From the NCBI GenBank assembly GCA_023213395.1, contig CM041465.1, forward strand, positions 20,088,001-20,152,000: a stretch of DNA of 64,000 bases. The letters run 5' to 3'. How positions within the stretch are numbered: the first letter of the stretch is position 1; every line of letters starts with the position of its first letter. The DNA is from Cycas panzhihuaensis. Taxonomy: Eukaryota > Cycadophyta. This document shows positions 24,162-35,029 of the stretch, piece after piece. A model generated the notes under the pieces. That model made no database searches, had not been told where the DNA came from, and saw only the letters and a list, made by a program, of their open reading frames with translations. Both the position numbers and the translations under genes were made by a program.

Positions 24162-25071
24162 CCATCACCCTCATCATCGCCATCATTATCATCTCCTCTA
24201 GGGCCACCTCTAGCTCTTCCTGCTCCTCCTGCCTCATCGTCACTATCCCATCTTAGCCCTCTATATAGGTTTGTTGTATAGTCTACCACAGTGAGAAGAT
24301 CCAGTGATGTAGCCTCCACTGAGTATCGAACATGTGCCTCGTCCTCAGTCCCCCTGAACCAAGTCTGCCACCTGTGGACCATGGATGCCCACGCTAAGAT
24401 AAGATGTGGTTCTCCTACTAGTGCTACTACCCTAAAATGATCAAAAAATCAGCACTGTAGCAATGTGTTATATGACAATCCTCCTCTCCCAGCCATCCTA
24501 ATGGCATCCAACTGGGCGATCAAGTTCACCGCTATTATTATAGCCCAATCAAGCCTCTCCCTGGCCTTGTATCTCCTCACAATATCGATCCATCTGCCAG
24601 GTATGTCCCTATAGTTCTATTTCTAGGATATCCAGAATATAATGCATAATGTAATCATCTTCCTCACTCAAGGAATCTGAGACATAATCATACTCTATAC
24701 AGGTATGCCTCTCTTCTCCCACTGATCCTGACCTGTGAAGTAGGTAGTTGCCTTCCTATATGCCACATCATTGCTAAGTAATTCCCCTAGCAATGTTGGT
24801 GCTCCTATTGTTGGTACCCCCAGGATCCTTCAGATATCTCTTAGCATGACTATGACATCTCCCACTTGGGAAGGTGGAATACATGTCGTCGACCATCCCA
24901 GTGTGAGACTATGTCCACTAGGAGGTGTTGATCTGATGTATACTATGGTGTTTGGATGGCCTTCAGTAGGCCACATCTCCCTAGCACTTATCTATCCCTA
25001 AGGGACATCATCTTGATAAAGCTGAGTATCACCATCCTAATGTTCTCGTAGTTGTCTACTATGATAACTGC

Positions 25072-25122
25072 CTGTAAACACCCCAAAAACTAGTCAGAAC
25101 TCCTCTAAACCTACCTACTTAC
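25072..25122 (-). other. Candidate first intron of the B antisense gene
   Basis: Minus strand GAAG|GTAAGT donor at 25123/25122, CTGAC branch-like motif and TTTACAG| acceptor at 25072. C has the same signals at 52591-52635 and F keeps the acceptor at 32979. At 51 bp it is short for a plant intron, so a more distant donor is possible. Confidence 0.4.
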
Positions 25123-25214
25123 CTTCAAGATTGCCCCTCACCCTTCCCTGGTTAAGTCTTGGAACTTCTTTGGGTTGTTTTTCTTTTTTTTTTTAGTTGT
25201 TGTCTCTGCACCTT

Positions 25215-25281
25215 GCTAAACTCTGCGGTATCATAGAGTTTAGCATAGGGTCCCACTGAGTTTTTAGTGCAAACTCAGTGG
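25215..25281. promoter_or_regulatory. Two inverted repeats upstream of the B antisense gene
   Basis: GCTAAACTCT (25215-25224) pairs perfectly with AGAGTTTAGC (25235-25244). CCACTGAGTTT (25253-25263) pairs perfectly with AAACTCAGTGG (25271-25281). C and F have two inverted repeats at the same location. The first resembles the U3 palindrome of the B 3' LTR. Confidence 0.6.
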
Positions 25282-26298
25282 CCCTTTAGTAAAATTCACA
25301 GCACTGCGATCTTTGTTGCAAGGCCAGTGACACCCCCACAATAGAGGGGGTTTTCCACCCAAAAATCTAAAACATTTTGCCTAGGTAGGCCATGCTTAGG
25401 CCCACCAGGACCAGGGCTACCTAATGCCTCAGTCCCCCCTCTCACTGGGCCTAATGCAGGCTCTAGGAGATCTCAAATTGCCCATAAGGGGCTAAAAACT
25501 ACATTAAAAAGTATTAAAAGGCTATTAAATTTAAACGATAAGATGGGTGGGAAAAAGGATGATTCACTCACTGGATCAAGCCTCGCTACCACCATCTCAC
25601 CTCCCTAGTCCTGTTGGTTGTCTCCGCATCTTGATTTGATGGTCTGATCTCTCTCTGTGTGCCTCTGAAGTTAGGTGGCGCTTCACTGCATAAGGAGAAG
25701 GGCTCTGAATCGATCGTGAGCCCATGGAAATGAATCCCATTTGCACTGAGTTTTCCTTATATAAGTGGGGGCCTCAACGGGCACGTCCTCTATTTCTCTC
25801 ATCATGGTAGCCCTTGGGACCATCTCTCTCTCTTGGGCACCTTTACCTTTTGGGTCTGTCTCCTATTTTACCTCCATGGCCTTCTTTTCTCCTTACCCTC
25901 TGGGTGCATTTATGGCAACCCCTTTTTTGACCTTACGAGATCCCTTCTACCTTATTTTACGTGCCATCGCTATATATACCCAAGTTTATACTTGTTTGGC
26001 TCATTTCACCATTTTGAACCCATTTTTATTACCTGGCTGTGTCTCTGGGGCTCCCAAAGGAAGCATCCCCCCATCCAGGACCGCGCTTCACTTCCTTAGG
26101 TGACCTTTCATCATCAGTCCTTTCCTGTCTGCTAGATCGTTTTCTTTGCCCTTAGGTAGCCTTATTTTTGGGTCTTCCTATCCTTCACGGTATTTGTTGG
26201 TAGCCACTCGATCCTCCTCATGGTTGTTTCACATCGTTGAGTCCCCTTCACCTATTGACTCTGTCAGCACTTTCTCTACCAAGACCTTCATTCTTTTT
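25282..26298 (+). other. Divergent promoter region and leader before the extra RNase H in B
   Basis: No convincing gene. The plus strand has a TATA box (TATATAAG, 25757-25764), matched on the sense strand in C (51985-51979) and F (33603-33610). About 400 bases after it are conserved between B and C at DNA level without a shared clean reading frame. An open frame at 25765-26103 is not preserved in C. The stretch could be a 5' leader or contain an intron. Confidence 0.45.
25757..25764 (+). promoter_or_regulatory. Internal sense TATA box of element B
   Basis: TATATAAG in CCTTATATAAGTGGGGGCC; C reads CCTTATATAGGCGAGGGCC on its sense strand. Conserved position about 530 bases before the RNase H in both copies. 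Confidence 0.5.
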
Positions 26299-26705
26299 GT
26301 CACGGCATTACTCATTTTCATTGATGGCAGAAGATGCGGTAACCCAGGCCCTTCTACCACTGCGTGGATTCTTCATGACCCTTCTGGACATGACTTTATG
26401 CATTTTGAGATCTTCCTTCCCAAGGCCAATAATAATGAAGCTGAGTACATAACTGTTATTGAGGCCCTTACCGATGCACTCTACTTCCACCATGGACCCA
26501 TCATCCTATTCTGTGACTCTCAAGTTGTGGTGTCCCATCTCACCTAGGTCTACTAGGTGTGGTGCTCATGCCTGAGAGCCCTCACCTCAACTGCCACATC
26601 ATTGTTGGCTTGTTTTTCATCTGTTGATAGCCGACACATTCCTTGAGCTCTTAACGCTGAAGTAGATAGCCTGGTTCATCTCATCCTTGAGCATTGCCTT
26701 CCTCT
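26299..26705 (+). pseudogene. Plant-type extra RNase H (aRNH-like) of element B
   Basis: The sequence LIFIDGRRCGNPGPSTTAW...NNNEAEYITVIEALTDAL...LFCDSQVVVSHLT is an RNase HI fold distinct from the Gypsy RNase H at 20100-20600. Catalytic candidates are Asp in FIDG, Glu in NNEAEY, Asp in FCDSQ and the last Asp in AEVDSLVHL (about 26661). It is open to 26547, where TAG replaces the residue after SHLT. Known Tat elements with an extra RNase H usually carry it between the Gypsy RNase H and integrase; here it follows the antisense gene near the 3' LTR. C and F carry it at the same place. Confidence 0.8.
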
Positions 26706-27205
26706 TCTTAGCAACCCACCTTGAGAGGCTTATATGGTCGCCTAGGCACCCAAGTCTCAGATCATCTTATCCTTCATATCATGATCCATTCGCACCTTCG
26801 AGCCAGTCACTAATGAGTTTAAACTATGGTGACCACCAGGTTTGTTTCCTTACTTTATTCCTAGCACCTTTCTTAATACACAACTCTCACTATTTCTAAC
26901 TTATTTCGGTACATAACACTTTGTTCATGACATCTATTTGATCCTATGTGTAGTCATCACCACCCTTCTATTGTACTCTCATGATGGGTGCACCTCCCTC
27001 ATCCGCTACCATTGCCTATTGACTGTGATGACACATAGGTAGCACTTATGTTGTCTCACCCTTAGCTCTACACCCACGCATTCCACCATGACACTCATCA
27101 TCGCCCTTGTCTCACACCATTGTCATGTTTATTTGTATATATGTATGTCACTAATATTGTGTTGGCAGCATTTACTGTCATGTTATGCTTTTGAGCTGTG
27201 AGGCT
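26706..27205. other. Untranslated 3' region of element B
   Basis: No coding frame is conserved. It aligns in part with 50661-50980 of C (in inverse orientation) and leads into the polypurine tract. Confidence 0.4.
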
Positions 27206-27223
27206 CTACTACCAAGGGGGTAG
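27206..27223 (+). other. Polypurine tract of element B
   Basis: CTACTACCAAGGGGGTAG lies immediately before the 3' LTR start TGTTTC. C has CTACTACCAAGAGGGCAG and F CTACTACCAAGGAAGCAA at the same place. Confidence 0.75.
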
Positions 27224-29048
27224 TGTTTCTCAGCTACCGGGAATAGGTTCTTGGCAAGTCAATTTAGGTAAGTACATGTATGCTTCTATCCTTTACCTCT
27301 GTCACTTCTCTAGGAAGGTAAATCAAAGCATCTTTTTACTACATAACTAATTGATACATTTGAGTGATCACCTTACATCCACTGCTTGATCATATTGCTT
27401 GACACTATTTTAGCCTATGATGATCTATGGGACATGCATCCCTATGGCACTCCACAACCCTCCTATGCACCTCCATGTTGTCTTAAGCATTAACTAGCAT
27501 GTGTGATCCATTCACACCCTCATCACCACATTAGAGCTCCTAGTGCTTCACTAGGAGTGATTGGCCTCTTTTATCCAGTTTGTCAATATCTTGGGAATCC
27601 TACCTCTCCAGTGCCCCATCTGGTCTAGATCATTTCCTCACTATGACTATCCCCAGCCACCTAGATAGGGGTTTAGCCTCTCCTAGGCTGGGGGTATCCT
27701 CTTTTAGGGCTCTCAACTCTCATTTTTCCTTGTGTTTTGCATTCTGTCACTGCACCACAGTAAATGTTGTGGTACCGTGGCAACTTTGTGGTATCGCAAA
27801 GTTTACCATGGGGAAACTATCACAAATCATTTTTTTTAATTTACCATGGAAAATTTTATTTTTTTTATGAAATTGCCACGTGGATTAGCCATACCCTGAG
27901 TCCTAACCTAACCCTAATTGTCCAATTAAGCTAGGGTTAGGTATAAAACCCAAAAAGATTCTATTTTCCCTCTCTTCCTCTATCTATTCTCCTCTTCTCT
28001 TCAGCTTTCACAGGTGATTTTCTATAGGAGCACCCTGCAACATCTGAGATACTTGTGTCTCAGCCTAAGATCTACCTTCTCCAGCTTAGATCTGTGGCAA
28101 TAGGCTCAAGATCAAGCTTCTCTAAAAAAGGATATGATCCAAGTCTCACCTCCATGTGTAATCATTAGGTTTTACTAAGCATCTCTTCAGGTTTTATAGC
28201 CTCTGCAGGGATCCACCTATAAGCCTCATAGGGCTATCATTTTCTACTATTTTATTAGGTAGACCTACCACTAATCTACCCATAAGAGGTACTATTTCAT
28301 GTATATTTCATTTTGTTCCTTTTATTTTCCCTAAAAGAGATTGGATCACCTTGTATATCTTTCTTTTCATAACTTTCCATCACATATAGAAGGCATCCCC
28401 TCTACCTTTCCTTATCTGTCCATCCTAGCTTCCTGCTTTCTCCTAGTTTCTTTAAGGAGGCTATAAGGAGATGTCCTAAAAGGGTGAGAGAAAGGAACTA
28501 AGGTAGGTTCCACACCTAACTAGGCCTGCTCCTTAAGGGCAACCCCCTTCTCCTATTTTCCTCTTCCTCTTTTGTGTGTTTCTTGGGCTACTAAGGAGCT
28601 CTTGGAAGAAGACCATCACTGGTATCAATATATGAAACCCCTTACTACATTAATTCTAGGCCTGATCATCTCGCATGGTCAAAGTTTCCATCCCTTACTT
28701 ATGTCACATATCATCTTTTGGTATTGGCTTGATTAAAAGTTGCAAACATTGCACATTGCAACCTTTCCAACGTCGGTAGTATTTACAAACCTTGAGCTAC
28801 TTATTTCTCCTACTATTAGCTGCTGCTTAGGCTATTCTGATTTGTTGTTCATGCACTTGGGGGCAGCATGGAGGTGTATACATTGGAGGGTTATCCATTC
28901 TGAGGCTAACCATGCACGTCCTTTATCTTGTCTTGCTTATATTGAGGAGATTGGAAATTGTTTCTTAGTTAGAAATTTACTTTGATTAAAGTGCATTACT
29001 TGTAATATTTTGGATACTTCACATCTACACACCCACACACACACACAT

Positions 29049-29080
<32 letters not shown>

Positions 29081-30370
29081 GGCATCCTAGCAACTCCTTG
29101 GAAAAGGGTGGAGTACTTTTGTGATTATAGGTTTTGCCACTTTACTCATGGAGAAGGAAGAACATCTTCAATTCGGGTACGTCTCTTACTTTCTTTACCT
29201 TGGCCATTTCTGTTTCTAGCATAGTCTTTTCCTTTATTTTTCTTGTCTTTTCCTTTTAATTCAGGGAAGGTAAGGAAGCCCCAATGCCATCACTCTATAT
29301 AGCTCATATGATTGGGAAAAGGAAAAGGGGAATCAAGTGTTGTACAAGACAACATCCTTATCTCAGCTGAATAACCCTCCAAGTACACCACCCTCCCCTC
29401 TTCGTAGCTCTTTTCCCTTTTCTTGTCTTTTAAGCTTACTTGCTTGCATAATCAAAACATAAAAGGAAAAGAGAAAAGGAAATAATTTGTGTCTAGCTTT
29501 TGCATATGTATACTACACTTTCATTCTTAGGAAAAAGCATGAGATAGGAACTATACACTTCCTCTTTCCACTAGATTGCATACAACCCTTTAGGCTTTAC
29601 ATCTTTAGCATGCATATTTGTGCTTGATTGGTTTTCCTCCTTCATTCCATTTTCTCCCATTTAAAGTGAAAAGAGAGTGAGGACTTACATTTAAGAATAA
29701 ACGAGAGTATATTTGTTACTTTTATATAATCCCTTTATCTCTTGTTTACACATATAACTAGTTAGATATCATTTTACCATCACACACTGGAGGTTGAACC
29801 CTTCACACGTGGGATGGTGAAAGCTTCTTTTTCCATCATCCTTTATTCCCATAAACTTACTTTAGGTGGGTTAGCCTAGGGAGGATTTGTCCCATAGTGC
29901 ATCCTCCTCTAGCTCCATTACACCCACACTAACTAAATAATCTTGACATCTTCTCCTTTGGGTTGGTCCCGTGCATGAGGTAGTTATCCAACACCATCCT
30001 TACAAGTATGTACCTCCTGTTTTACTTGCCCACATATATCCCATTCATGTCTCTCCATTTTCCATAAGGATCCATTCACTAATTTGGTCTTGCCCTTCCC
30101 TTCTAGCCATCTAAGGGTGAGAATACCTATATCTTGAGGTTACTTTGGAAACTGAGGATATCCCTCACTCGTGCTACCCCAAAAACCAAAATTGAGTTAC
30201 CCAGAGGGAAGTTCTACACCATCAGTGGGTCCCAAACCTGTATTTTAATGCATAAACGCCCTGTGCGAGTGATTTCCCTTACTTGTTAGATTGACTCTAT
30301 ATTCCAGAGCCTTCTGTTGACCAACTTAATCCTAACTAGGCATAGTTACCATCCCACAGACAGGATTCTA
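27224..30370 (+). repeat. 3' LTR of element B (3147 bp)
   Basis: Starts TGTTTCTCAGC and ends ...AGGATTCTA. It is 54 bp longer than the 5' LTR, largely through a (CA)n(TA)n run at about 29023-29080. U3 signals are kept: palindrome 27782-27801, G-box CCACGTGG at about 27887, TATA box TATAAAA at 27942-27948. Confidence 0.93.
29023..29080. repeat. (CA)n(TA)n microsatellite in the B 3' LTR
   Basis: The 5' LTR has only a short CATATATATATCTATC at the same place (about 13814-13829), so expansion happened after insertion. Confidence 0.9.
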
Positions 30371-31593
30371 GCTGCTTAGCAAGGTTGGAAAATCCACCAA
30401 CTCAATGTTAAGACTACATTTCTCAATGGAGACCTTAAAGAAGAAATTTACATGGCTTAGCCATAAGGATATGAGATTGTCAGTCAAGAGCATAAGGTTT
30501 ACAAGCTTAGAAAGTCCTTGTACAGCCTAAAATAATCCCCTTATGCTTAGTTTACTAAATTGTCTAAAAGAATGAGGCAAATTGGATATGAGGTTTGTGA
30601 CTATCAAGATATTGATATAACACTATTCATTAAGTGCCAAAATGATAAAGTCACTTACCTCTTAATCTCTATGGATGATATGCTAATAATGAGAAACAGT
30701 GAATAGGTAATTAGCCAATTAAATAAGGACCTTTGCTAAAATTTTTGAATTATCTAACCTCAGGTTGATGAAATATTACTTGGGAATTGAAGTAACTTAA
30801 AATAATAAAAAAATCTTTCTCTCCTAAGAAAAATATATCAATAATCTTCTAATAACATTTTAGTTGGAAGGTGCTCGACCAATGGCTACACATTTGGAAC
30901 CTAATGTTAAGCTCTCAGTTGATGGTGACACTAGGTAGGTAGACACAACACTCTACAGGTAACTTGTAGGTAGTCTCATCTATACTACCAACACAAAGGC
31001 AAGATATTACACACTTTGTCAATATTCTTATAAGATTCATGATAAATTCTAAGCAGAATCACTAGCAAGTTGTAATACAAGTGTTGAGGTACCTAAAGAT
31101 AATCAATAAATATGGTCTGTTATATAAACCCAATGTATAATTTAAACTTTATGCATACACAAACTCAGACTTTTCTAGAGATAAAGACATAGCAAGATCT
31201 ATGTCTAGGTATGTAACATTTCTTAGAACAACACCAATATCATAGAGATCTAGATGGTAGAAGATAGTTGCAGACTTAATTGCCAAAGCTAAATATATTG
31301 TTGCTTCTAAGACAAGCAAGGAGGTGATATGGCTTAAAAAATTATTGAATACATTAAATACCACCCAAACAAGATCTACTAGATTACATGTGGATAATTA
31401 ATCTATAATCTAAATGGCTAAAAAACTATATTTCATTATTGTCCTAAATATATAAGTATAAAAGTTCACAAGATTAGAGAACTAGTATATGATGGCATAA
31501 TTCAACTGGAGTACTACCCCATAAAAGATCAAGTGGCCGATATCTTTACCAAACCACTGAAGAGGGTGAAGTTTGAATAGTTCCAAAGGCAGC
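30371..31593 (+). pseudogene. pol: Copia D: reverse transcriptase remainder and RNase H
   Basis: After the target duplication the frame continues QGWKIHQLNVKTTFLNGDL, the standard Copia RT palm entry, then YKLRKSLYSLK and the active site SMDDML at about 30668-30685 (both Asp present, Tyr replaced by Ser). The RNase H is badly decayed but ends with DQVADIFTKPLKRVKFE, closing a Copia polyprotein. More than twenty stops occur; some runs need a frame change, so indels are present too. Confidence 0.82.
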
Positions 31594-31639
31594 TCAGCCT
31601 TAGGGCCTCTATCTCTGACTGATTGAAGGAGATGAAAAT

Positions 31640-32042
31640 AGGACCATCATACTTTGTCTAATTTATAAAAACCCCTTATGGGTGTGGAAGGACATGAGTA
31701 AGTCTCTACTCTATCCTATTTATGAAAACCCCTTATAGGCACGAAAGGATAAGGGTTGTATCATTTTAGAAAATTAGAACCTGTAAAAACCTGAAAGGGC
31801 ATAGGGGATGACAAATGGTATATGGAAACTTAGTAGATTTTAGCTACAAAATTCATTATACCAATTGGCTATCTATCTTTACTTAAAGAGCTACTTGACC
31901 TAGGTTAGTAGATTAGAAAATCTATAAGTTTTCTTCCCCATGAGGGTTTCTCACAAAAGTGTCATAGTAGTTTGCTTTATAAGAGGCTCAAATGAAGACC
32001 TCATAGGATAGAATAAAATAGGATGAAATAACCTTCTACCAT
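31640..32042 (+). repeat. Copia D post-pol region with short direct repeats
   Basis: Two imperfect copies of a roughly 50-bp unit containing AAAACCCCTTATRGG lie at about 31660-31700 and 31710-31755, with a weaker third near 31780. No coding frame is seen. It leads to the D polypurine tract. Confidence 0.5.
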
Positions 32043-32343
32043 TAAGGGGGAGATTGAAATAGGTTAATGTCACAAGGTCATTACATTAGTTGATTATTTC
32101 TAAAAAGGGTCTTAAGTGAACTTTAAATTAGATTACTTAAGTGAAATACACTTTTATATGCATTATGTATAATTTCATTTCACCAAACTTTAATGTTTCC
32201 TCTCTTAATATACAAGTAAAAGCTCAATGGAGGAGGCTCATTCTTACCTCCCTATTTTGTGAGAGCTACTCTCTTTCTCTCAACTCTCTCTTGCTCCTAT
32301 GTTTGCCTTTGTGTTTAGTGCATGGAGATGAAGGATAGATCCA
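32043..32343 (+). repeat. Copia D polypurine tract and 3' LTR
   Basis: TTAAGGGGGAGAT (32042-32054) is a polypurine tract, followed by an LTR start TTGAAATAGG resembling the TGTTGAAATAG start of element H. The LTR is about 290 bp. Its end, near AGATCCA (32343), is inferred from where similarity to element F resumes; the partner LTR is outside the window. Confidence 0.6.
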
Positions 32344-32979
32344 CTCTTTTCAAAGCTAGCATTAAAGGAAGGTGTAATAAAAGAATCCTCCTTGTTCTAC
32401 CCTCCTGATTTGGTCAAGATGGGCTATGAGATTAGCCACTATCAAAGCGACATAATCAAAATACTCTACCTGTTTGTATATCCTCATAGTCATCATCCAT
32501 CCCCTTATTATATCCTTATAATTTTGTTTCTAAGAAATATAGAATAGAATGGTGAAAACTACCATCTTCCTCATGCAAGGAATCCTTGATATAATAATGG
32601 ATCTCAATGGTATACCCTAATAATCCTAGCAATCCCAACCTATGAAAAACCTTACAGCCTCTTAATGGGTTGTATCTATGCTTAGAAGGGTCCTTAATAC
32701 TACTAGTGCATCACTATTTGACACCCCCAGAATCCTCCTAGTATTAGATGAGGTGATAGTAACATCTCCTACCTATGGGAGATGGAATACGTGCCTCCAA
32801 TGGTCCTAGTGAGAAATAATATCAGTAAGAGGTCATGGTCTGACATATAGTGAGGCATGAAGATGATCTTCTTTATCCCACACCATCATGGGATCACCCT
32901 ATGCTACCTATCTAGTAACTCAATGAATCTGACCATAGGCTTACCAATGTTTTCATAGATATTAACCATGATAATGAGC
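32344..32979 (-). pseudogene. Antisense gene of element F, 5' part
   Basis: The acceptor TTATAG| at 32979 and ATG at 32969-32967 align with the C start (52645). Translation gives MVNIYENIGKPMVRFIELL, then HVFHLP.VGDVTITSSNTRRILGVS (the plant-mobile-domain-like core), then VANLIAHLDQIRRVEQGGF, collinear with B and C. It is cut by element D near 32344. Stops replace Gln and Trp codons. It shows that the antisense gene predates the split between F and the B/C group. Confidence 0.65.
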
Positions 32980-33130
32980 TATAAAAATAAAAAATGACAT
33001 CACCAGTTAGCTAGTCTCCCCTTTATTAGTCAGAGGTCTTCTCTAATCATTAGAAACCGAGAGAATTTACATTAAATTAATCAAGATTTTAAAGTTTTTT
33101 CTTTTTTTTAATAAACTGCCCTAGCCTCAC

Positions 33131-33205
33131 TAATATTTTCATGGGACCATGAACATATTAACAAGCCCCACTGATTCTTCCTTGGCCCATGAGGAAGTTC
33201 ATGGG
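33131..33205. promoter_or_regulatory. Two inverted repeats upstream of the F antisense gene
   Basis: TAATATTTTCATGG (33131-33144) pairs with CCATGAACATATTA (33147-33160) at 13 of 14 positions with a 2-base loop. CCCATGA (33186-33192) pairs perfectly with TCATGGG (33199-33205). Position matches the repeat pairs in B and C, but the arm sequences differ. Confidence 0.6.
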
Positions 33206-33225
33206 ATTGTGGTTTCTCCTACCAA

Positions 33226-33226
<1 letters not shown>

Positions 33227-33262
<36 letters not shown>
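33227..33262. repeat. (TC)n(TA)n microsatellite in F
   Basis: Simple TC repeat to 33248 followed by TA repeat to 33262. Confidence 0.9.
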
Positions 33263-34189
33263 ATAAATTTTTTTATTCTCTGTGGACTATAGTCAGTCCA
33301 CTAGGACTAGGATGCTCTAGTCCAGCCCCTTCTAGGTCCTTGAATAGGTCTTAGAAGGCCTATTTTACCCTTGAAATAACCTAAGCTACTATTAAAATCA
33401 TTAATGACAAAACAATTAAAAAATCAGGGTCATGGCTAAGATCAACATACTAGATTGGGCCTGACTACAACCATGGCTCACTCCTAATCATAATGGCTCC
33501 CTTTGCACAATGATCCAATGACTAGATCTCTCTCAAGAGGCTTATAATAGAAGCTAAAATTGAGGGAGAAGTTAGCCAGAGCTCCACTATTAAACCAAGG
33601 GGTATAAAAATGAATCCTTTTTTTTCCCTACTTCCCTTTTATTCGCAAGGCCCAACTAGGGTACTGTGTCCTTTTTTTGTTATGAGTCTACTATCTATGA
33701 CATTTTTCCAAGCCCATCCTTGATACCTTCAAGGCCTAGGACTATTTTCACATCCTAATGCACCTTTTCTTGCATTTTTTACATATTTATAATGCCCTTC
33801 TGGCTCCCCAGGGAGTCCCATTTTTTCTTATTTTTTAAGCCACTCAAAATGTATTGGTGTTTATACTCTGGTGACCTATTTTAATGCCCTAGATCCATTT
33901 TCACTAGCCTTTTAAGCCTTTTTCTCTCCTTACAGAACCTACTCTTTGGTCCAGGCCCCTAGTTGGCCTTGTACCAACTCTCACATCTTGTCAACAAGCT
34001 CGATTCCATGAGCATTCTCTTCCTTTCATAGGGCAAGTCCTCCACGAGCTTGGTAGCCTACCCACAAGGCTCTCCTATCCTCTCATGGCTAACCATTCAA
34101 GTTATTGTGAGATTTAGAGCTTAGTCATCTTTCCTCTTACTTCTCACCTTTCCATATGCCCTGTATTTTCCCACTCCAGCACCATGGTT
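33263..34189 (+). other. Divergent promoter region and leader of the F extra RNase H
   Basis: No gene is seen. TATAAAAA at 33603-33610 corresponds to the internal TATA boxes of B and C. The following 580 bases are T-rich and have no conserved frame. Confidence 0.4.
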
Positions 34190-34590
34190 CTTCTTATCTA
34201 TATAGATGGTGGTAGTCATGGTAACCTAAGGCCTTCTACTATCACATGGATCATTTAAGACCCTTATGGGTAAGACCTTATGCACTTGAGAGTTTATCTA
34301 CCGATAGCCATGAATAATAAAGCAAAGCACACAACCTTCATCAAGGCTCTTACTGATGTACTTTACTTTTATCATGGATCTATCATTTTTTATTGTGACT
34401 CCCAAATCATTGTGTCATAATTAACTTAGGTTTATTGAGTCCTTTGCCCCCAACTCAGGTCCCTTACACCAATTTCTAGGTCCCTTTTATTTGCATTCAC
34501 TTTGGCAGATATTCAACACATCCCTTATGATTGAAACACTAAAGTAGATAGCCTTATTCGCTTTATCCTTGAACATCACCTCTAACCCTT
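34190..34590 (+). pseudogene. Plant-type extra RNase H of element F
   Basis: The frame reads LIYIDGGSHGN, then AMNNKAKHTTFIKALTDVLYF, IIFYCDSQIIVS and NTKVDSLIRFILEHHL. The first and third Asp positions are kept, but the catalytic Glu (NNEAEY in B and C) is Lys (NNKAKH). At least five stops interrupt it. The copy is inactive twice over. Confidence 0.75.
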
Positions 34591-35011
34591 AAATGACCCC
34601 TCATCAACCTAGTATCTTGACCCTCCTAAGATATTTATTACAACTCCTTGTGTTAAGGTGATGAGGCATCCCCTTGTCTCCTCCTTCTCTACTTTCCATT
34701 TGTTTTTACAAGGATTCTGATCATACTTTATCCTCTAGGACTATATCACCCTCTTAGGTGTCACCATGGGCAACCCCTTGGTCACTCTTATCCAGGCATC
34801 CTATGTACATTCTTAGTTTAGGGATTCATATCCTAAGGATGGATTGAGATATACCTCCCCTTCCTTACCCTAATATATGTTTCCCATCCATGTGATCTAT
34901 CATGACACCTGGCACTTACCTTTGTCACCAATACATAAATTTATATATATTTCACTAATAATTGGTGTTGATAACATTCACCATCATCTAATATTTCTAA
35001 GTGGTGAGGTT
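34591..35011. other. Untranslated 3' region of element F
   Basis: T-rich sequence between the RNase H remnant and the polypurine tract; nothing coding is supported. Confidence 0.35.
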
Positions 35012-35029
35012 CTACTACCAAGGAAGCAA
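35012..35029 (+). other. Polypurine tract of element F
   Basis: CTACTACCAAGGAAGCAA just before the LTR start TGTTTCC, aligned with those of B and C. Confidence 0.7.

Noticed and set aside
25765-26103. 112-codon frame just after the internal TATA box, with a hydrophobic stretch that could suggest a membrane protein
   Set aside because: DNA aligns with C, but the frame is not kept there and no family is recognised; treated as leader.
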